DNA of 48,177 nt from assembly GCF_009795805.1 (NCBI RefSeq), contig NZ_WTEY01000014.1, forward strand, positions 1 through 48,177. Direction: 5' to 3'. A program made the position numbers and the translations under genes. The stretch comes from Gilliamella sp. Pra-s52 (GTDB taxonomy: Bacteria > Pseudomonadota > Gammaproteobacteria > Enterobacterales > Orbaceae). This document shows positions 1 through 8,455 of this stretch, in pieces (the first letter of the stretch is position 1; each line of letters begins with the position of its first letter). Under the pieces are notes generated by a model. That model searched no databases, had not been told where the DNA came from, and saw nothing but the letters and a program-made list of their open reading frames with translations.

Positions 1-2
1 TA

Positions 3-146
3 TTGGATTTATATCTTTTTAATAATCTGGAACAGGTAAGGAGAATAACCGAAGAATGGTTAACGATTTATAACACCGAAAGACCACATGAGGCATTAAA
101 TAACATGACACCAATTGAGTATAAAACATTAAAACAAGCAGCATGA
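3..146 (+). CDS. IS3-family transposase (OrfB), C-terminal fragment
   Basis: An open frame runs in from the window edge and stops at the TGA at 144-146. It encodes L-D-L-Y-L-F-N-N-L-E-Q-V, then E-W-L-T-I-Y-N-T-E-R-P-H-E-A-L, then M-T-P-I-E-Y. This is the end of the DDE (rve) integrase domain of IS3-family OrfB, where the final acidic catalytic residue and the Y-N-x-x-R-P-H signature sit. Only about 47 codons are visible, so the group within IS3 cannot be fixed. OrfB normally acts as an OrfAB fusion made by frameshifting, which cannot be checked here. Confidence 0.8.
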   Translation: MDLYLFNNLEQVRRITEEWLTIYNTERPHEALNNMTPIEYKTLKQAA

Positions 147-157
147 TTTTCTACGTG

Positions 158-186
158 AGTTGTGTACTAAGTTTGGGATATTTACA
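158..186 (-). repeat. Probable terminal inverted repeat of the IS3-like element
   Basis: On the minus strand this reads TGTAAATATCCCAAACTTAG and onward. It lies 11 bp beyond the transposase stop codon, where the right end of an IS3 element is expected. The matching left repeat is outside the window, so this rests on position and the TGTA...CCCAAACTT pattern only. Confidence 0.5.
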
Positions 187-900
187 GTATCGCTTACGCT
201 CTACCTGCCCTAGGGCGGAAATACAGGCTTACCAAGTTCCATTATTATCACACAAATAATTAAGATGCTGTCTGTTCGCCGATAGTGTTATGATGACGTA
301 TCCCCAATCTAAAAAGAGATATTCAACTATGTACCTTTTGGTTAGAGCTTGTCAGTAGCTTAAGCTCTTCAACTATCACGACGTTTATCAACAGTTCACT
401 TACTTTTATCTTTTTATTTAGCCTAGCCCCTCATGGCATGCTATTTGCCATTACTTAATGTTACCTCACGGTACGCATTAAACTTGCTATTTTCAAGGGG
501 GTACATTGTCAGGAAGCTCCGCACCAGATCGTTACCAGTCTCGCACTTTCACCTAATTTATAAGCAATTGTGCTTCAACAATGATAATAACAGCTTATGC
601 ACTTATAACTTCACAATAGGTCAATTCTAGCTTAAACTATACGCTGATAGGTTCTTTCGTTTCCTTGGTCGATTCAATAAATTCTTATCGAACTCCTTGG
701 AATCTTCCAGAATATCAGATATGATTAATTGAATTGTCCAAAGAATTGTTCTTTAAAGTATGAGAGTTGTCTCCCATGGACTTTAATATATTCTTTACCG
801 AGTACAGGTTATACAATATCCTTTCAGACATGTATAACGCCCTACTCGGATATTGTGAGGGTGGCTAATTAAAGTTGTTCACCTTAATTAACCCAACTAA
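187..900 (-). other. Gene-free stretch, possible truncated group II intron (domain I-like)
   Basis: About 700 bp show no credible gene in either strand. On the minus strand the sequence has features known from group II intron domain I. These include GGTGAAAGTGCGAGAC near 550, GGAAACGAAAGAACCTATCA near 660, GGGGATACGTC near 300, and GGAACTTGGTAAGCCTGTAT near 238 followed by the hairpin GCCCTAGGGC. No reverse-transcriptase/maturase frame follows; the IS3-like end sits directly beyond 187. The interpretation is a broken intron whose 3' part was lost or displaced by the IS. Alternatives are another structured RNA or decayed sequence. No exact intron boundary could be assigned. Confidence 0.35.
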
Positions 901-934
901 CTTTTTTATTAAAAATCAAATAGTTAGGTGCAAT

Positions 935-955
935 AAGTGCGCTCTTGTCGCACTT
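935..955 (-). terminator. Hairpin at the end of grcA
   Basis: A perfect 7-bp stem (AAGTGCG / CGCACTT) with a 7-nt loop overlaps the last two bases of the grcA stop codon. Only a weak U-tract follows on the minus strand, so the termination role is likely but not certain. Confidence 0.5.
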
Positions 956-1337
956 AGATTTTAGTTGTGAATGTACGAGCAATAACGTCGCGTTGTTGTT
1001 CAGCAGTTAGTGAGTTAAAACGTACTGCATATCCAGAAACACGAATGGTTAATTGTGGGTATTTTTCTGGATGTTGAACAGCGTCTTCTAAAGTTTCACG
1101 ACGAAGAACGTTAACGTTTAAATGTTGACCACCTTCAACTTTAATAGTTGGTGCAACGTCTAATGGTACTTCACGATATTCGAATTGACCAAGTTCTGCA
1201 GTTGGGATAATTTGGTCTTCTTTATAAATTGATTTAGCTGCAACACAACGAGCTTCTTTAGTTGTGTCATCTAATAACCAAAAAGAGTTAAGAAGTGCAG
1301 CGTTGTTTGCTTTAGTAATTTGGATACCTGTAATCAT
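954..1337 (-). CDS. grcA: Autonomous glycyl radical cofactor GrcA
   Basis: This 127-residue protein has the same length as E. coli GrcA (YfiD). It resembles the C-terminal glycyl-radical domain of pyruvate formate-lyase. The C-terminal half contains the radical motif R-V-S-G-Y-A-V-R-F, whose glycine holds the radical. The known role is to replace the oxygen-damaged end of PflB so that anaerobic pyruvate cleavage to acetyl-CoA and formate can resume. The ATG is preceded by a strong AGGAGG site. The gene is divergent from ung, the same neighbour as in E. coli. An FNR-like site upstream fits induction when oxygen falls. Confidence 0.96.
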   Translation of the reverse strand: MITGIQITKANNAALLNSFWLLDDTTKEARCVAAKSIYKEDQIIPTAELGQFEYREVPLDVAPTIKVEGGQHLNVNVLRRETLEDAVQHPEKYPQLTIRVSGYAVRFNSLTAEQQRDVIARTFTTKI

Positions 1338-1402
1338 TTTAAATCCTCCTAACGGGCTTTATTGCCCTAAAATAACTAAGGTTAATATAGCACTTTAAAA
1401 AT

Positions 1403-1416
1403 TTGATTAAAGTCAA
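1403..1416 (-). promoter_or_regulatory. FNR-like binding site upstream of grcA
   Basis: TTGATTAAAGTCAA matches the FNR consensus TTGAT-N4-ATCAA with one mismatch. It lies 66 bp upstream of the grcA start. grcA is FNR-activated in E. coli. A TATATT hexamer sits at 1384-1389 on the minus strand, but spacing to the site is not the ideal -41.5, so the exact -10 is uncertain. Confidence 0.55.
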
Positions 1417-1541
1417 AAAAAGCTATTGATTCGATAAGTAATACCTTTAGTTTTAATTTTTGCTTTTGTTGGGTTATTATGTCTTAAGCTGAATTAGCTT
1501 TTGCTAAGCAATATAGGCATTATCAATAAGTGGTATAAAAT

Positions 1542-2231
1542 ATGACGACAAATTTAACTTGGCATGATGTTATCGGGGGTGAAAAAGAAAAGCCCTATTT
1601 TCAACAAATAATGCAATTTGTGGCTTCAGAGCGAGCCAATGGCAAAGTTATTTATCCTCCTCAGCATAATGTTTTTAATGCGTTTCGGTTTACGCCATTT
1701 GATAATATTAAAGTGGTTATTATTGGTCAGGATCCGTATCATGGCCCTAATCAGGCTCATGGTTTATCTTTTTCTGTGTTACCGGGTGTTAAGCCACCAC
1801 CATCGTTATTGAATATTTATAAAGAGCTATCAACAGATATTGATAGTTTTGAGATGCCTTCTCATGGTTATTTAGCTTCTTGGGCAACTCAAGGTGTGTT
1901 GTTGTTAAATAATGTACTAACGGTTGAAGCAGGGCAAGCGCATTCTCATGCTAAAATTGGTTGGGAAACCTTTACCGATCATGTTATTGCGACAATTGAT
2001 CAGTATCTTGAAGGCGTTGTTTTTTTGTTGTGGGGATCACCTGCACAAAAAAAAGGGCAATTTATTAATCGGCAAAAACATCATGTTTTGACCTCTGTGC
2101 ATCCGTCACCGTTGTCTGCACATCGTGGCTTTTTTGGTTGTAAACACTTTTCTAAAGCAAATGATATTATTGTGCAACAAGGCAAAACACCCATTGATTG
2201 GCAACCAAAACTACCGGAAGATCATAAATGA
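1542..2231 (+). CDS. ung: Uracil-DNA glycosylase
   Basis: This 229-residue family 1 uracil-DNA glycosylase removes uracil from DNA arising from cytosine deamination or dUTP incorporation, starting base excision repair. The water-activating motif G-Q-D-P-Y-H-G-P (catalytic Asp) is near residue 62. The C-terminal [11 protein letters not shown] motif contains the catalytic His and the minor-groove intercalation loop. Length matches E. coli Ung (229). The stop overlaps the start of the next gene by 4 bp, so translation of the two is probably coupled. Confidence 0.97.
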   Translation: MTTNLTWHDVIGGEKEKPYFQQIMQFVASERANGKVIYPPQHNVFNAFRFTPFDNIKVVIIGQDPYHGPNQAHGLSFSVLPGVKPPPSLLNIYKELSTDIDSFEMPSHGYLASWATQGVLLLNNVLTVEAGQAHSHAKIGWETFTDHVIATIDQYLEGVVFLLWGSPAQKKGQFINRQKHHVLTSVHPSPLSAHRGFFGCKHFSKANDIIVQQGKTPIDWQPKLPEDHK

Positions 2232-3232
2232 GTGGGAATAAAAAACGTCGAACAAGTTTGCAAGAGATCGCCAATTTAATTGGGATTAGTAAAATGACGG
2301 TAAGTCGTTTTTTGCGTGATCCCAATTTGGTCTCTAAACATCTTCAATTACAAATTTCAGCTGCGATTGATGAGCTTGGTTATATTCCTAATAAAGCACC
2401 TGATATGCTGTCTAATGCAAAAAGTAATGCCATCGGGGTTGTATTTCCTTCTTTAACCAATCAGGTTTTTGCCGATATTCTAAAAGGTATTGAAATGGTG
2501 ACTGATGCTAGAGGGTATCAAACCATGATTACTCATACTGGATACAGTGCAGAAAAAGAAGAGTCCCGTTTGCGTTCATTACTTTCGTATAATATTGATG
2601 GTTTGATTTTAACCGAAAGAACACATACTCCCGCAACATTAAAGATGATCGAAATGGCTGGCGTGCCAGTGGTTGAGATTATGGATAGTGTTTCGCCTTG
2701 TATTGATATGGCGGTTGGGTTTGATAACTTTACTGCTACTAGAAATATGATCCATCGCATGATAGCTAAAGGGCGGCGTAATATTGTTTATTTTAGTGCA
2801 AGGCAAGATCAGCGTAGTATTATTCGTCAAAAAGGTTATGAAAAGGCTATGGAAGAGGCCGGACTAACGCCAAGAACGTTAGCGACTAAGGAAGCATCAT
2901 CTTATAAGTTAGGGGCTAGATTTTTACAGCAAATTTTAATCGAGTTCCCTTGTGTTGATGGTATTTTTAGTACTAATGATGACTTGGCTTTAGGTGTATT
3001 ACTTGAGTGCCAACGAATGGGAATTGAAGTTCCAAAACAAATAGCGATTGTTGGTTTTCATGGACATCAAATTGGTCAATTTATGAATCCGAAATTAGCT
3101 TCTATACAAACACCAAGAGTTGAAATGGGGAAAATTGCCGCAGAACTGTTATTAAAACGAATTAATGGTGAAAAAGTAGAGCAAAAAGTGATTGATTTGC
3201 CTGTTGAGTATTTAGATGGAGAAAGTATTTAA
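2228..3232 (+). CDS. gntR: LacI-family transcriptional regulator, GntR (gluconate repressor) type
   Basis: This 334-residue protein has an N-terminal LacI helix-turn-helix (residues about 10-30, [13 protein letters not shown]) and a periplasmic-binding-protein-like effector domain. It closely resembles E. coli GntR, with shared stretches such as [15 protein letters not shown] and V-G-F-H-G-H. GntR represses gluconate uptake and kinase genes and is released by gluconate. No gluconate genes lie nearby, and the start overlaps ung (ATGA). Its targets are therefore presumably elsewhere, and the ligand is inferred only from similarity. Confidence 0.82.
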   Translation: MSGNKKRRTSLQEIANLIGISKMTVSRFLRDPNLVSKHLQLQISAAIDELGYIPNKAPDMLSNAKSNAIGVVFPSLTNQVFADILKGIEMVTDARGYQTMITHTGYSAEKEESRLRSLLSYNIDGLILTERTHTPATLKMIEMAGVPVVEIMDSVSPCIDMAVGFDNFTATRNMIHRMIAKGRRNIVYFSARQDQRSIIRQKGYEKAMEEAGLTPRTLATKEASSYKLGARFLQQILIEFPCVDGIFSTNDDLALGVLLECQRMGIEVPKQIAIVGFHGHQIGQFMNPKLASIQTPRVEMGKIAAELLLKRINGEKVEQKVIDLPVEYLDGESI

Positions 3233-3260
3233 AAGGTAGGAGATAATGTTGATAATGATT

Positions 3261-3289
3261 TAACCTTACCACGTTTAGTGATAAGGTTA
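3261..3289 (+). terminator. Possible hairpin terminator between gntR and the DUF805 gene
   Basis: An 8-bp stem (TAACCTTA / TAAGGTTA) with a 13-nt loop lies between convergent genes. The U-tract is weak, so this is a tentative terminator. Confidence 0.35.
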
Positions 3290-3297
3290 TTAGTAAA

Positions 3298-3672
3298 TTA
3301 TAACCCTTTAGGGTTTTCACCGTATTGGTTACTGCCAGGTGTTGAATCAAGGCATGCAAAAACAAATAAAACAATTGAACCAATCAATGGAATAATAACA
3401 ATTAATAGCCACCAACCAGATTTATCTATATCATGTAAACGTCGTACTAAAACAGCCAAACCTGGAATAAATAATGCTACCGAAGCGACAAAAGTAATAA
3501 TATTTGCTACTGGCATTAAAGAGGTACTAATTGAAACAAGGATCATGTTGACAATAATCAAAGCAAGATTTAAAAGAAAATTAAAAAGAAAAAACATCCA
3601 ATATTCTTGACGACGCGCTCGCCCATTAAAATTTGCATAATTTTGTGTAATACAACTAATAAACCAATTCAT
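3298..3672 (-). CDS. DUF805 family inner-membrane protein, copy A
   Basis: This 124-residue protein opens with the DUF805 hallmarks: M-N-W-F, then Y-A-N-F-N-G-R-A-R-R-Q-E-Y-W. The cytoplasmic loop contains V-R-R-L-H-D-I-D-K-S-G-W-W. Three to four hydrophobic segments (about 25-45, 52-72 and 85-105) predict an inner-membrane protein like E. coli YhaH/YhaI. It ends with the usual D-S-T-P-G-S-N-Q-Y-G-E-N-P-K-G tail. Function of the family is unknown. This is the intact member of a tandem pair. The upstream DNA on the opposite strand holds a broken copy of the upp 5' region, so the pair arose by duplication. Confidence 0.85.
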   Translation of the reverse strand: MNWFISCITQNYANFNGRARRQEYWMFFLFNFLLNLALIIVNMILVSISTSLMPVANIITFVASVALFIPGLAVLVRRLHDIDKSGWWLLIVIIPLIGSIVLFVFACLDSTPGSNQYGENPKGL

Positions 3673-4014
3673 CCTTATATATATCCTTTTTTGATAAGTT
3701 TTGTAAAATAATTTAGGTTTGTTATTTTAATGAAAAAAAATCGAAAATAAAACTGATTTTTATCATTGAATTAAATATTTTTTATTTTTTATCAAAATTT
3801 AATTGCCATTGACTTGTTGATTTCCAGTTTTTATAAAGTGGATATCTATTTTTAAAATTACCGCTCAGTGGTTATTTATACCAACTAATGCCATAAAATT
3901 GGCTTAATGTGTGAACAAGATATTAGTACCAAAAGAGTTTTGCGATCTTGATATAGTGTAGTTGGTTGTTTGCTAACGATAAAGTAACAGTAGGTCTACC
4001 AAAAAATAACGGTA
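3301..4014. repeat. Tandem duplication, unit 1 (DUF805 gene + upp 5' region)
   Basis: This unit aligns in order with 4044-4756. It holds the end of a DUF805 gene (CCCTTTAGGGTTTTC), its body, the intergenic AT-rich stretch, a copy of the upp leader (ACCGCTCAGTGGTTATTTAT at 3860-3879), and part of the upp coding sequence. The units have diverged by point changes and deletions. The upp part is broken here, while the DUF805 part is intact. Confidence 0.8.
3892..4014 (+). pseudogene. upp: Remnant of upp 5' coding region
   Basis: CATAAAATTGGCTTAATGTG and the following bases match upp codons 12 onward (CATAAAATTGGTTTAATGCG at 4631). Similarity can be followed, with small gaps, to about the equivalent of codon 54. 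The leader, start codon and first 11 codons are deleted: the leader sequence CCAACTA at 3881-3887 is followed within a few bases by this fragment. No promoter-to-ORF function remains, because the fragment has no start codon and is frameshifted. The full gene is 700 bp downstream. Confidence 0.8.
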
Positions 4015-4040
4015 GTTTGGTGACTAGGCTAATTAACAAA

Positions 4041-4376
4041 CTACATCCCTTTAGGGTTTTCGCCATATTGGTTAGAGCCCGGAGTTGAATCGGTACACAT
4101 AAGTTTTAATAGCGTATAAGGTGTTGCAGTCCAAAAGTACCGACCCAGTTTATCAACATCATGCAAACGGCGTACTGTAACTGCGAAATGAGGAACAAAT
4201 AAAGTCAACACCAAGCTCAAAGTTAAAACGAGGTTATTTTTCATCATATTATCAATAATTATCATCAAAATAATTAGAACAATATAGATCGAAGAGAATA
4301 TCCAATATTCTTTACGGCAAGCGCGCCCATTAAAATTTGCATAATTTATTGTAATACAATCAATAAACCAATTCAT
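4041..4376 (-). CDS. DUF805 family protein, copy B (shortened)
   Basis: This is a 111-residue paralogue of the DUF805 gene at 3298-3672. It shares M-N-W-F-I-x-C-I-T, N-F-N-G-R-A-C-R-K-E-Y-W, V-R-R-L-H-D-V-D-K and the C-terminal S-T-P-G-S-N-Q-Y-G-E-N-P-K-G. The third hydrophobic segment is degraded: the S-G-W-W plus helix of copy A is replaced by L-G-R-Y-F-W-T-A-T-P-Y. The canonical S-G-W-W after the R-R-L-H-D motif is lost. The frame is open, so it may still make protein, but it is likely decaying. Confidence 0.65.
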   Translation of the reverse strand: MNWFIDCITINYANFNGRACRKEYWIFSSIYIVLIILMIIIDNMMKNNLVLTLSLVLTLFVPHFAVTVRRLHDVDKLGRYFWTATPYTLLKLMCTDSTPGSNQYGENPKGM

Positions 4377-4756
4377 TCCCTATCCCTTTTTATTTAATAA
4401 CTGACAACGATTCTAATGAAAATAAAACGAAAATTAAACTGATTTTTATTGTTGATATTTTTACTAATATTTACACTGTCGATAAACCTGTTGATTTCAT
4501 GTTTTCATAAAGTGGGTATCTATGCTAGAATTACCGCTCAGTGGTTATTTATACCAACTAACAGATTATAGAAAATAACACTGAGGTTCCCCCCATGAAA
4601 ATAGTTGAAGTTAAACATCCCCTCGTTCGTCATAAAATTGGTTTAATGCGTGAACAAGATATTAGCACTAAAGACTTCCGCGATCTTGCCAGTGAAGTTG
4701 GCAGTTTATTAACGTATGAAGCCACAGCGGATCTTCCTACCGAAAAAGTAACCATA
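4044..4756. repeat. Tandem duplication, unit 2 (DUF805 gene + upp 5' region)
   Basis: This is the second unit of the duplication described at 3301-4014. Here the upp part is intact and continues into the full gene, while the DUF805 part has lost part of a membrane helix. The upp leader sequence ACCGCTCAGTGGTTATTTAT recurs at 4534-4553. Confidence 0.8.
4504..4531 (+). promoter_or_regulatory. Probable upp promoter with extended -10
   Basis: TGCTAGAAT at 4523-4531 is an extended -10 element, with a weak -35 (TTCATA, 4504-4509) 16 bp upstream. The duplicated leader at the equivalent position reads TTTTAAAAT, so the TGn extension has been lost in the broken copy. Confidence 0.5.
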
Positions 4757-5221
4757 AATGGTTGGTGTGGACCTGTTGAAGTTGAGCAAATTAAAGGTAA
4801 AAAAATTACGGTTGTGCCTATTTTGCGTGCGGGTTTAGGTATGATGGATGGTGTGCTTGAGCATATTCCAAGTGCGCGTATTAGTGTTGTGGGTTTTTAT
4901 CGTAACGAAGAAACGCTTGAACCAGTTCCTTATTTCCAAAAACTAACCTCGGATATTGAAGAGCGAATGGCTTTAGTTGTTGATCCAATGTTAGCAACAG
5001 GTGGGTCAATGGTGGCAACCATTGATTTGCTTAAAAAAGCAGGTTGTAAAAATATTAAAGTATTAGTGTTAGTGGCAGCGCCAGAAGGTATCAAGGTATT
5101 AGAAAAAGCGCACCCTGACGTTGAACTTTATACCGCATCGATTGATGAGAGGCTGAACGAAAAAGGTTATATATTGCCAGGACTTGGCGATGCTGGGGAC
5201 AAAATTTTCGGCACAAAATAA
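4595..5221 (+). CDS. upp: Uracil phosphoribosyltransferase
   Basis: This 208-residue enzyme converts uracil and PRPP to UMP in pyrimidine salvage. Its length equals E. coli Upp, and similarity is very high from the first residue ([11 protein letters not shown]). The PRPP-binding motif [10 protein letters not shown] is near residue 128. The C-terminal uracil-binding region contains [10 protein letters not shown]. It precedes the uracil permease gene uraA by 93 bp with a hairpin between them, as in the E. coli upp-uraA unit. A broken duplicate of its 5' part lies upstream. Confidence 0.97.
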   Translation: MKIVEVKHPLVRHKIGLMREQDISTKDFRDLASEVGSLLTYEATADLPTEKVTINGWCGPVEVEQIKGKKITVVPILRAGLGMMDGVLEHIPSARISVVGFYRNEETLEPVPYFQKLTSDIEERMALVVDPMLATGGSMVATIDLLKKAGCKNIKVLVLVAAPEGIKVLEKAHPDVELYTASIDERLNEKGYILPGLGDAGDKIFGTK

Positions 5222-5236
5222 AATCTCAATTTTTAG

Positions 5237-5257
5237 ACCGGTTTATCCGGTTTTTTT
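5237..5257 (+). terminator. Rho-independent-type hairpin between upp and uraA
   Basis: A 5-bp stem (ACCGG / CCGGT) with a 5-nt loop runs into seven T residues. It may reduce read-through into uraA rather than end the operon completely. Confidence 0.6.
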
Positions 5258-5314
5258 ATGCTTGTAAATCAAGCAAGTTAGATAACAAACTTAGTTAAGT
5301 AAGAGAGGCGAGAT

Positions 5315-6583
5315 GTGAACAACATCACAACAAATAAAACAAAAAATATAACATCACAGCATAAGCATTCATGGCAAGATATTTTTACCGGCGCACAGAT
5401 GTTATTTGTCGCCTTTGGGGCTTTGGTATTAGTTCCTCTTTTAACAGGATTAAACCCAAATGTCGCTCTTTTTACTGCTGGTGTTGGTACGTTGTTATTT
5501 CAACTGACAACTAAAGGGAAAGTTCCTGTATTTTTAGCGTCATCATTTGCTTTTATTGCCCCTATCTCATTTGGTGTTGCTCAATGGGGCGTTCCTGCCA
5601 CTTTAGGCGGTTTAGTGGCTGCGGGTTTTGTTTTTATGTTTTTTGCTTTTTTAGTAAAAATCAATGGTAGCCATATTATTGACCGTATATTACCACCAGT
5701 TGTAACTGGTCCAATTATTATGGTTATTGGTTTATCACTTGCACCTGTTGCGGTAGGAATGGCAATGGGTAAAGATATTAAGGTGCCAGTCGAAAATTAT
5801 CAATTAATTATAATATCCATGAGTTCATTATTAACGACTTTAATTGTGGCAATTTGGGCAAAAGGGTTTTTAAAATTATTACCTATTATTGCGGGTATTG
5901 TAGTTGGATATACGCTCTCTTGTGTGTTTGGTATTGTCAATTTCCAGCCAGTTATTGACGCACCATGGTTTAAAGTACCCGATTTCACGTTTCCTGAGTT
6001 TCATTGGCAAGCAATTTTATATATGATTCCAATTGTTATTGCACCAACCATTGAGCATGTAGGTGATATTATGGCGATTGGTTCGGTAACGGGTAAAGAT
6101 TATACTCGTGATCCCGGTTTGCAACGCACATTATTAGGTGATGGATTTGCAACTTCGGTTGCCGGCCTTTTTGGTGGACCACCTTGTATTACTTATGCTG
6201 AAGTAATTGGCGCTGTAACCTTAACCCGAAATTTTAAAACTCGCGTAATGACATGGGCAGCGGTTTGGGCTATTTTAATGTCTTTTGTTGGTAAGATTGG
6301 TGCATTTTTAAGTTCAATTCCAACGGTGGTTATGGGCGGTATTATGGTGTTGCTATTTGGCTCTATTGCATCAGTAGGTATTAATATTTTAATCAAACAT
6401 AAAGTCGATCTGTCTGTATCACGTAATATGTGTATTGTTTCACTAGTTTTGGTGTTTGGTATTGGTGGTATGATTTTTGACTTTGGATCATATGCATTAC
6501 AAGGTATAAGCTTGTGTGGAATTTTAGCCATTGTATTAAACCTGATCTTACCTCATCAAGAAAAGTCGACTAATACTCATTAA
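5315..6583 (+). CDS. uraA: Uracil permease (NCS2 family)
   Basis: This 422-residue inner-membrane uracil:proton symporter of the nucleobase-ascorbate (NCS2) family has a typical length. It shows about 14 hydrophobic segments. The substrate-site signature is P-T-I-E-H-V-G-D near residue 245 (Glu and His that bind uracil and protons in E. coli UraA). It is followed by G-G-P-P-C-I-T-Y-A-E near residue 290. The start is GTG, preceded by AGAGAGGCGAG. Next to upp, it supplies uracil for UMP synthesis. Confidence 0.94.
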   Translation: MNNITTNKTKNITSQHKHSWQDIFTGAQMLFVAFGALVLVPLLTGLNPNVALFTAGVGTLLFQLTTKGKVPVFLASSFAFIAPISFGVAQWGVPATLGGLVAAGFVFMFFAFLVKINGSHIIDRILPPVVTGPIIMVIGLSLAPVAVGMAMGKDIKVPVENYQLIIISMSSLLTTLIVAIWAKGFLKLLPIIAGIVVGYTLSCVFGIVNFQPVIDAPWFKVPDFTFPEFHWQAILYMIPIVIAPTIEHVGDIMAIGSVTGKDYTRDPGLQRTLLGDGFATSVAGLFGGPPCITYAEVIGAVTLTRNFKTRVMTWAAVWAILMSFVGKIGAFLSSIPTVVMGGIMVLLFGSIASVGINILIKHKVDLSVSRNMCIVSLVLVFGIGGMIFDFGSYALQGISLCGILAIVLNLILPHQEKSTNTH

Positions 6584-6592
6584 ATTCCTTAT

Positions 6593-6624
6593 ATATCGTT
6601 GGTTATTTTTATAGCCAACGATAT
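6593..6624 (+). terminator. Hairpin after uraA
   Basis: A 10-bp perfect stem (ATATCGTTGG / CCAACGATAT) lies 9 bp after the uraA stop. It lacks a clear T-run, so termination is tentative. The remaining 6625-6858 stretch between the convergent genes shows no gene or other structure that I could recognise. Confidence 0.45.
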
Positions 6625-6858
6625 TGATAATATCACTGTATTAACCTGTCACTTTTTGGCTTTTCCATTTGTTTAGGGTAAGTCAGTTTTATGTATTTTT
6701 AATTGAATGGTAGTTATGCCTGTTTTAACAAATAACTGCTGTAAATTAATAATAAATCACGAAACGGTACAGACTCCTGAATATTTTTTACAAGAACATG
6801 ATCTAAAAAATAATTAGTTGTTTGTTAAAACAATTTCAGGAAAGTATGTGTTTGAGTA

Positions 6859-6894
6859 TAAAAACACACTTATCAAAAAATAAGTGTGTTTTTA
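6859..6894 (-). terminator. Terminator of lysS
   Basis: A perfect 14-bp stem (TAAAAACACACTTA / TAAGTGTGTTTTTA) encloses an 8-nt loop, with A and T runs on both sides. It lies 14 bp beyond the lysS stop and could act in both directions, also for uraA. Confidence 0.75.
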
Positions 6895-6907
6895 GTGATA
6901 AGCGGTT

Positions 6908-8425
6908 TTATTTGATTGGACGCATGGTTGGGAATAAAATAACGTCACGAATCGTGTGACTATTAGTAAATAGCATCACAGTACGGTCAATACCGATCCC
7001 AAGCCCTGCCGTTGGCGGTAAGCCGTGTTCAAGTGCGGTGATGTAATCTTCATCATAGAACATCGCTTCATCATCTCCGGCATCTTTTTGTGATACCTGA
7101 TCGGCAAAGCGTTGAGCTTGATCTTCGGCATCGTTAAGTTCTGAGAATCCATTGCCAATTTCACGACCACCAATAAAGAACTCGAATCGGTCTGTTACAA
7201 ATGGGTTTTCGTCGTTACGGCGAGCAAGCGGTGATACTTCTGCTGGGTATTCGGTAATAAAAGTTGGTTGAATTAAGTTTGATTCAGCCACTTCTTCAAA
7301 AATTTCAGTCACAACACGACCAAGTCCCCAACCTTTTTCAATTTTAATGCCAATTGACTGTGCAATAGCACAAGCTTTATCAAAATCATCTAAGTCTGCA
7401 TTATTGGTTTCTGGACGGTAATGGCAAATAGCCTCACGCATGGTCATTTTGACAAAAGGTTTACCAAAATCAAAAGTATGATCGCCATATTGCACAACCG
7501 CATCGCCTGTTACTGCAATTGCTAAACGACGGAATAATGCTTCTGTTAATACGATCAGATCTTTGTAATCAGCATAAGCCATGTACATTTCCATCATGGT
7601 AAATTCTGGGTTATGCCTTGGCGATACACCTTCGTTACGGAAGTTACGGTTGATCTCAAATACTCGCTCAAAACCACCTACGACTAAACGTTTTAAGTAA
7701 AGTTCAGGTGCAATACGCATATACATGTCTAAATCAAGCGCATTGTGATGTGTAATAAATGGTTTAGCTGATGCACCACCCGGAATTACCTGCATCATTG
7801 GCGTTTCAACTTCCATAAAGTGGTTTTCAATCATAAAGTTACGAATTTCGCTGACTACTTTTGAACGTGCTTTAAACGTTTCTCTTGATTCTTGATTGGT
7901 GATAAGATCTAAGTAACGTTGACGATAACGCATCTCTTGATCAGCAAGTCCATGAAACTTATCTGGTAATGGGCGAAGTGCTTTGGTCAGTAAACGAATT
8001 TCTTCACAGTGAATAGAAAGCTCACCTGTTTTAGTTTTAAATAGGTAACCTTTAGCACCAACAATGTCCCCTAAATCCCACTTTTTAAATTGTTCATTAT
8101 AAAAACCTTCTGGTAAATCATCACGGGTAACGTAAAGTTGGATTTGCCCAGCAACATCTTGTAAAGAAACAAACGAGGCTTTACCCATAATACGACGCAT
8201 CATCATACGTCCTGCCACCGTTACGGTAATTTTCTGTTCAATAAGCTCTTCGTTGGTTTTATCGCCATATTGTTGATGAAGATCGTTTGAAATCGCATCA
8301 CGGCGAAAATCATTAGGAAATGCAATACCTTGTTCACGAAGCTGTGCGAGCTTTTCACGACGTACTTTTAGTTCGTTATTTAACTCTTCAATTTGGTTTT
8401 GTTGATCTTGCTGCTGTGTTGACAT
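6908..8425 (-). CDS. lysS: Lysyl-tRNA synthetase, class II
   Basis: This 505-residue class II aminoacyl-tRNA synthetase charges tRNA-Lys. An N-terminal OB-fold anticodon-binding domain (about 55-175) is followed by the catalytic domain. Motif 2 has F-R-N-E-G near residue 265, and motif 3 ends G-L-G-I-G-I-D-R-T near residue 480. Length matches E. coli LysS (505). It lies 30 bp downstream of prfB on the same strand, the conserved prfB-lysS operon, and ends at a strong hairpin. Confidence 0.97.
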   Translation of the reverse strand: MSTQQQDQQNQIEELNNELKVRREKLAQLREQGIAFPNDFRRDAISNDLHQQYGDKTNEELIEQKITVTVAGRMMMRRIMGKASFVSLQDVAGQIQLYVTRDDLPEGFYNEQFKKWDLGDIVGAKGYLFKTKTGELSIHCEEIRLLTKALRPLPDKFHGLADQEMRYRQRYLDLITNQESRETFKARSKVVSEIRNFMIENHFMEVETPMMQVIPGGASAKPFITHHNALDLDMYMRIAPELYLKRLVVGGFERVFEINRNFRNEGVSPRHNPEFTMMEMYMAYADYKDLIVLTEALFRRLAIAVTGDAVVQYGDHTFDFGKPFVKMTMREAICHYRPETNNADLDDFDKACAIAQSIGIKIEKGWGLGRVVTEIFEEVAESNLIQPTFITEYPAEVSPLARRNDENPFVTDRFEFFIGGREIGNGFSELNDAEDQAQRFADQVSQKDAGDDEAMFYDEDYITALEHGLPPTAGLGIGIDRTVMLFTNSHTIRDVILFPTMRPIK

Positions 8426-8455
8426 AGTTTTACCTTTTATTTATAACCAAGCGGT

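Larger units (their letters stand above)
1..186 (+). mobile_element. IS3-family insertion sequence, right end only
   Basis: The window opens inside an insertion sequence. It carries the C-terminal end of an IS3-type transposase followed by about 40 bp ending in a terminal-repeat-like sequence. Read on the minus strand from 186, that sequence starts TGTAAATATCCCAAACTT, which fits the IS3/IS150 style of end (TGTA followed by CCCAAACTT). The left end lies outside the window, so completeness cannot be judged. Position 186 is inferred to be the outer boundary because different sequence begins there. Confidence 0.7.

Noticed and set aside
433..630. 65-codon plus-strand frame in the gene-free left region
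   Set aside because: No recognisable domain, no good ribosome site, and it lies across the structured minus-strand sequence; likely chance.
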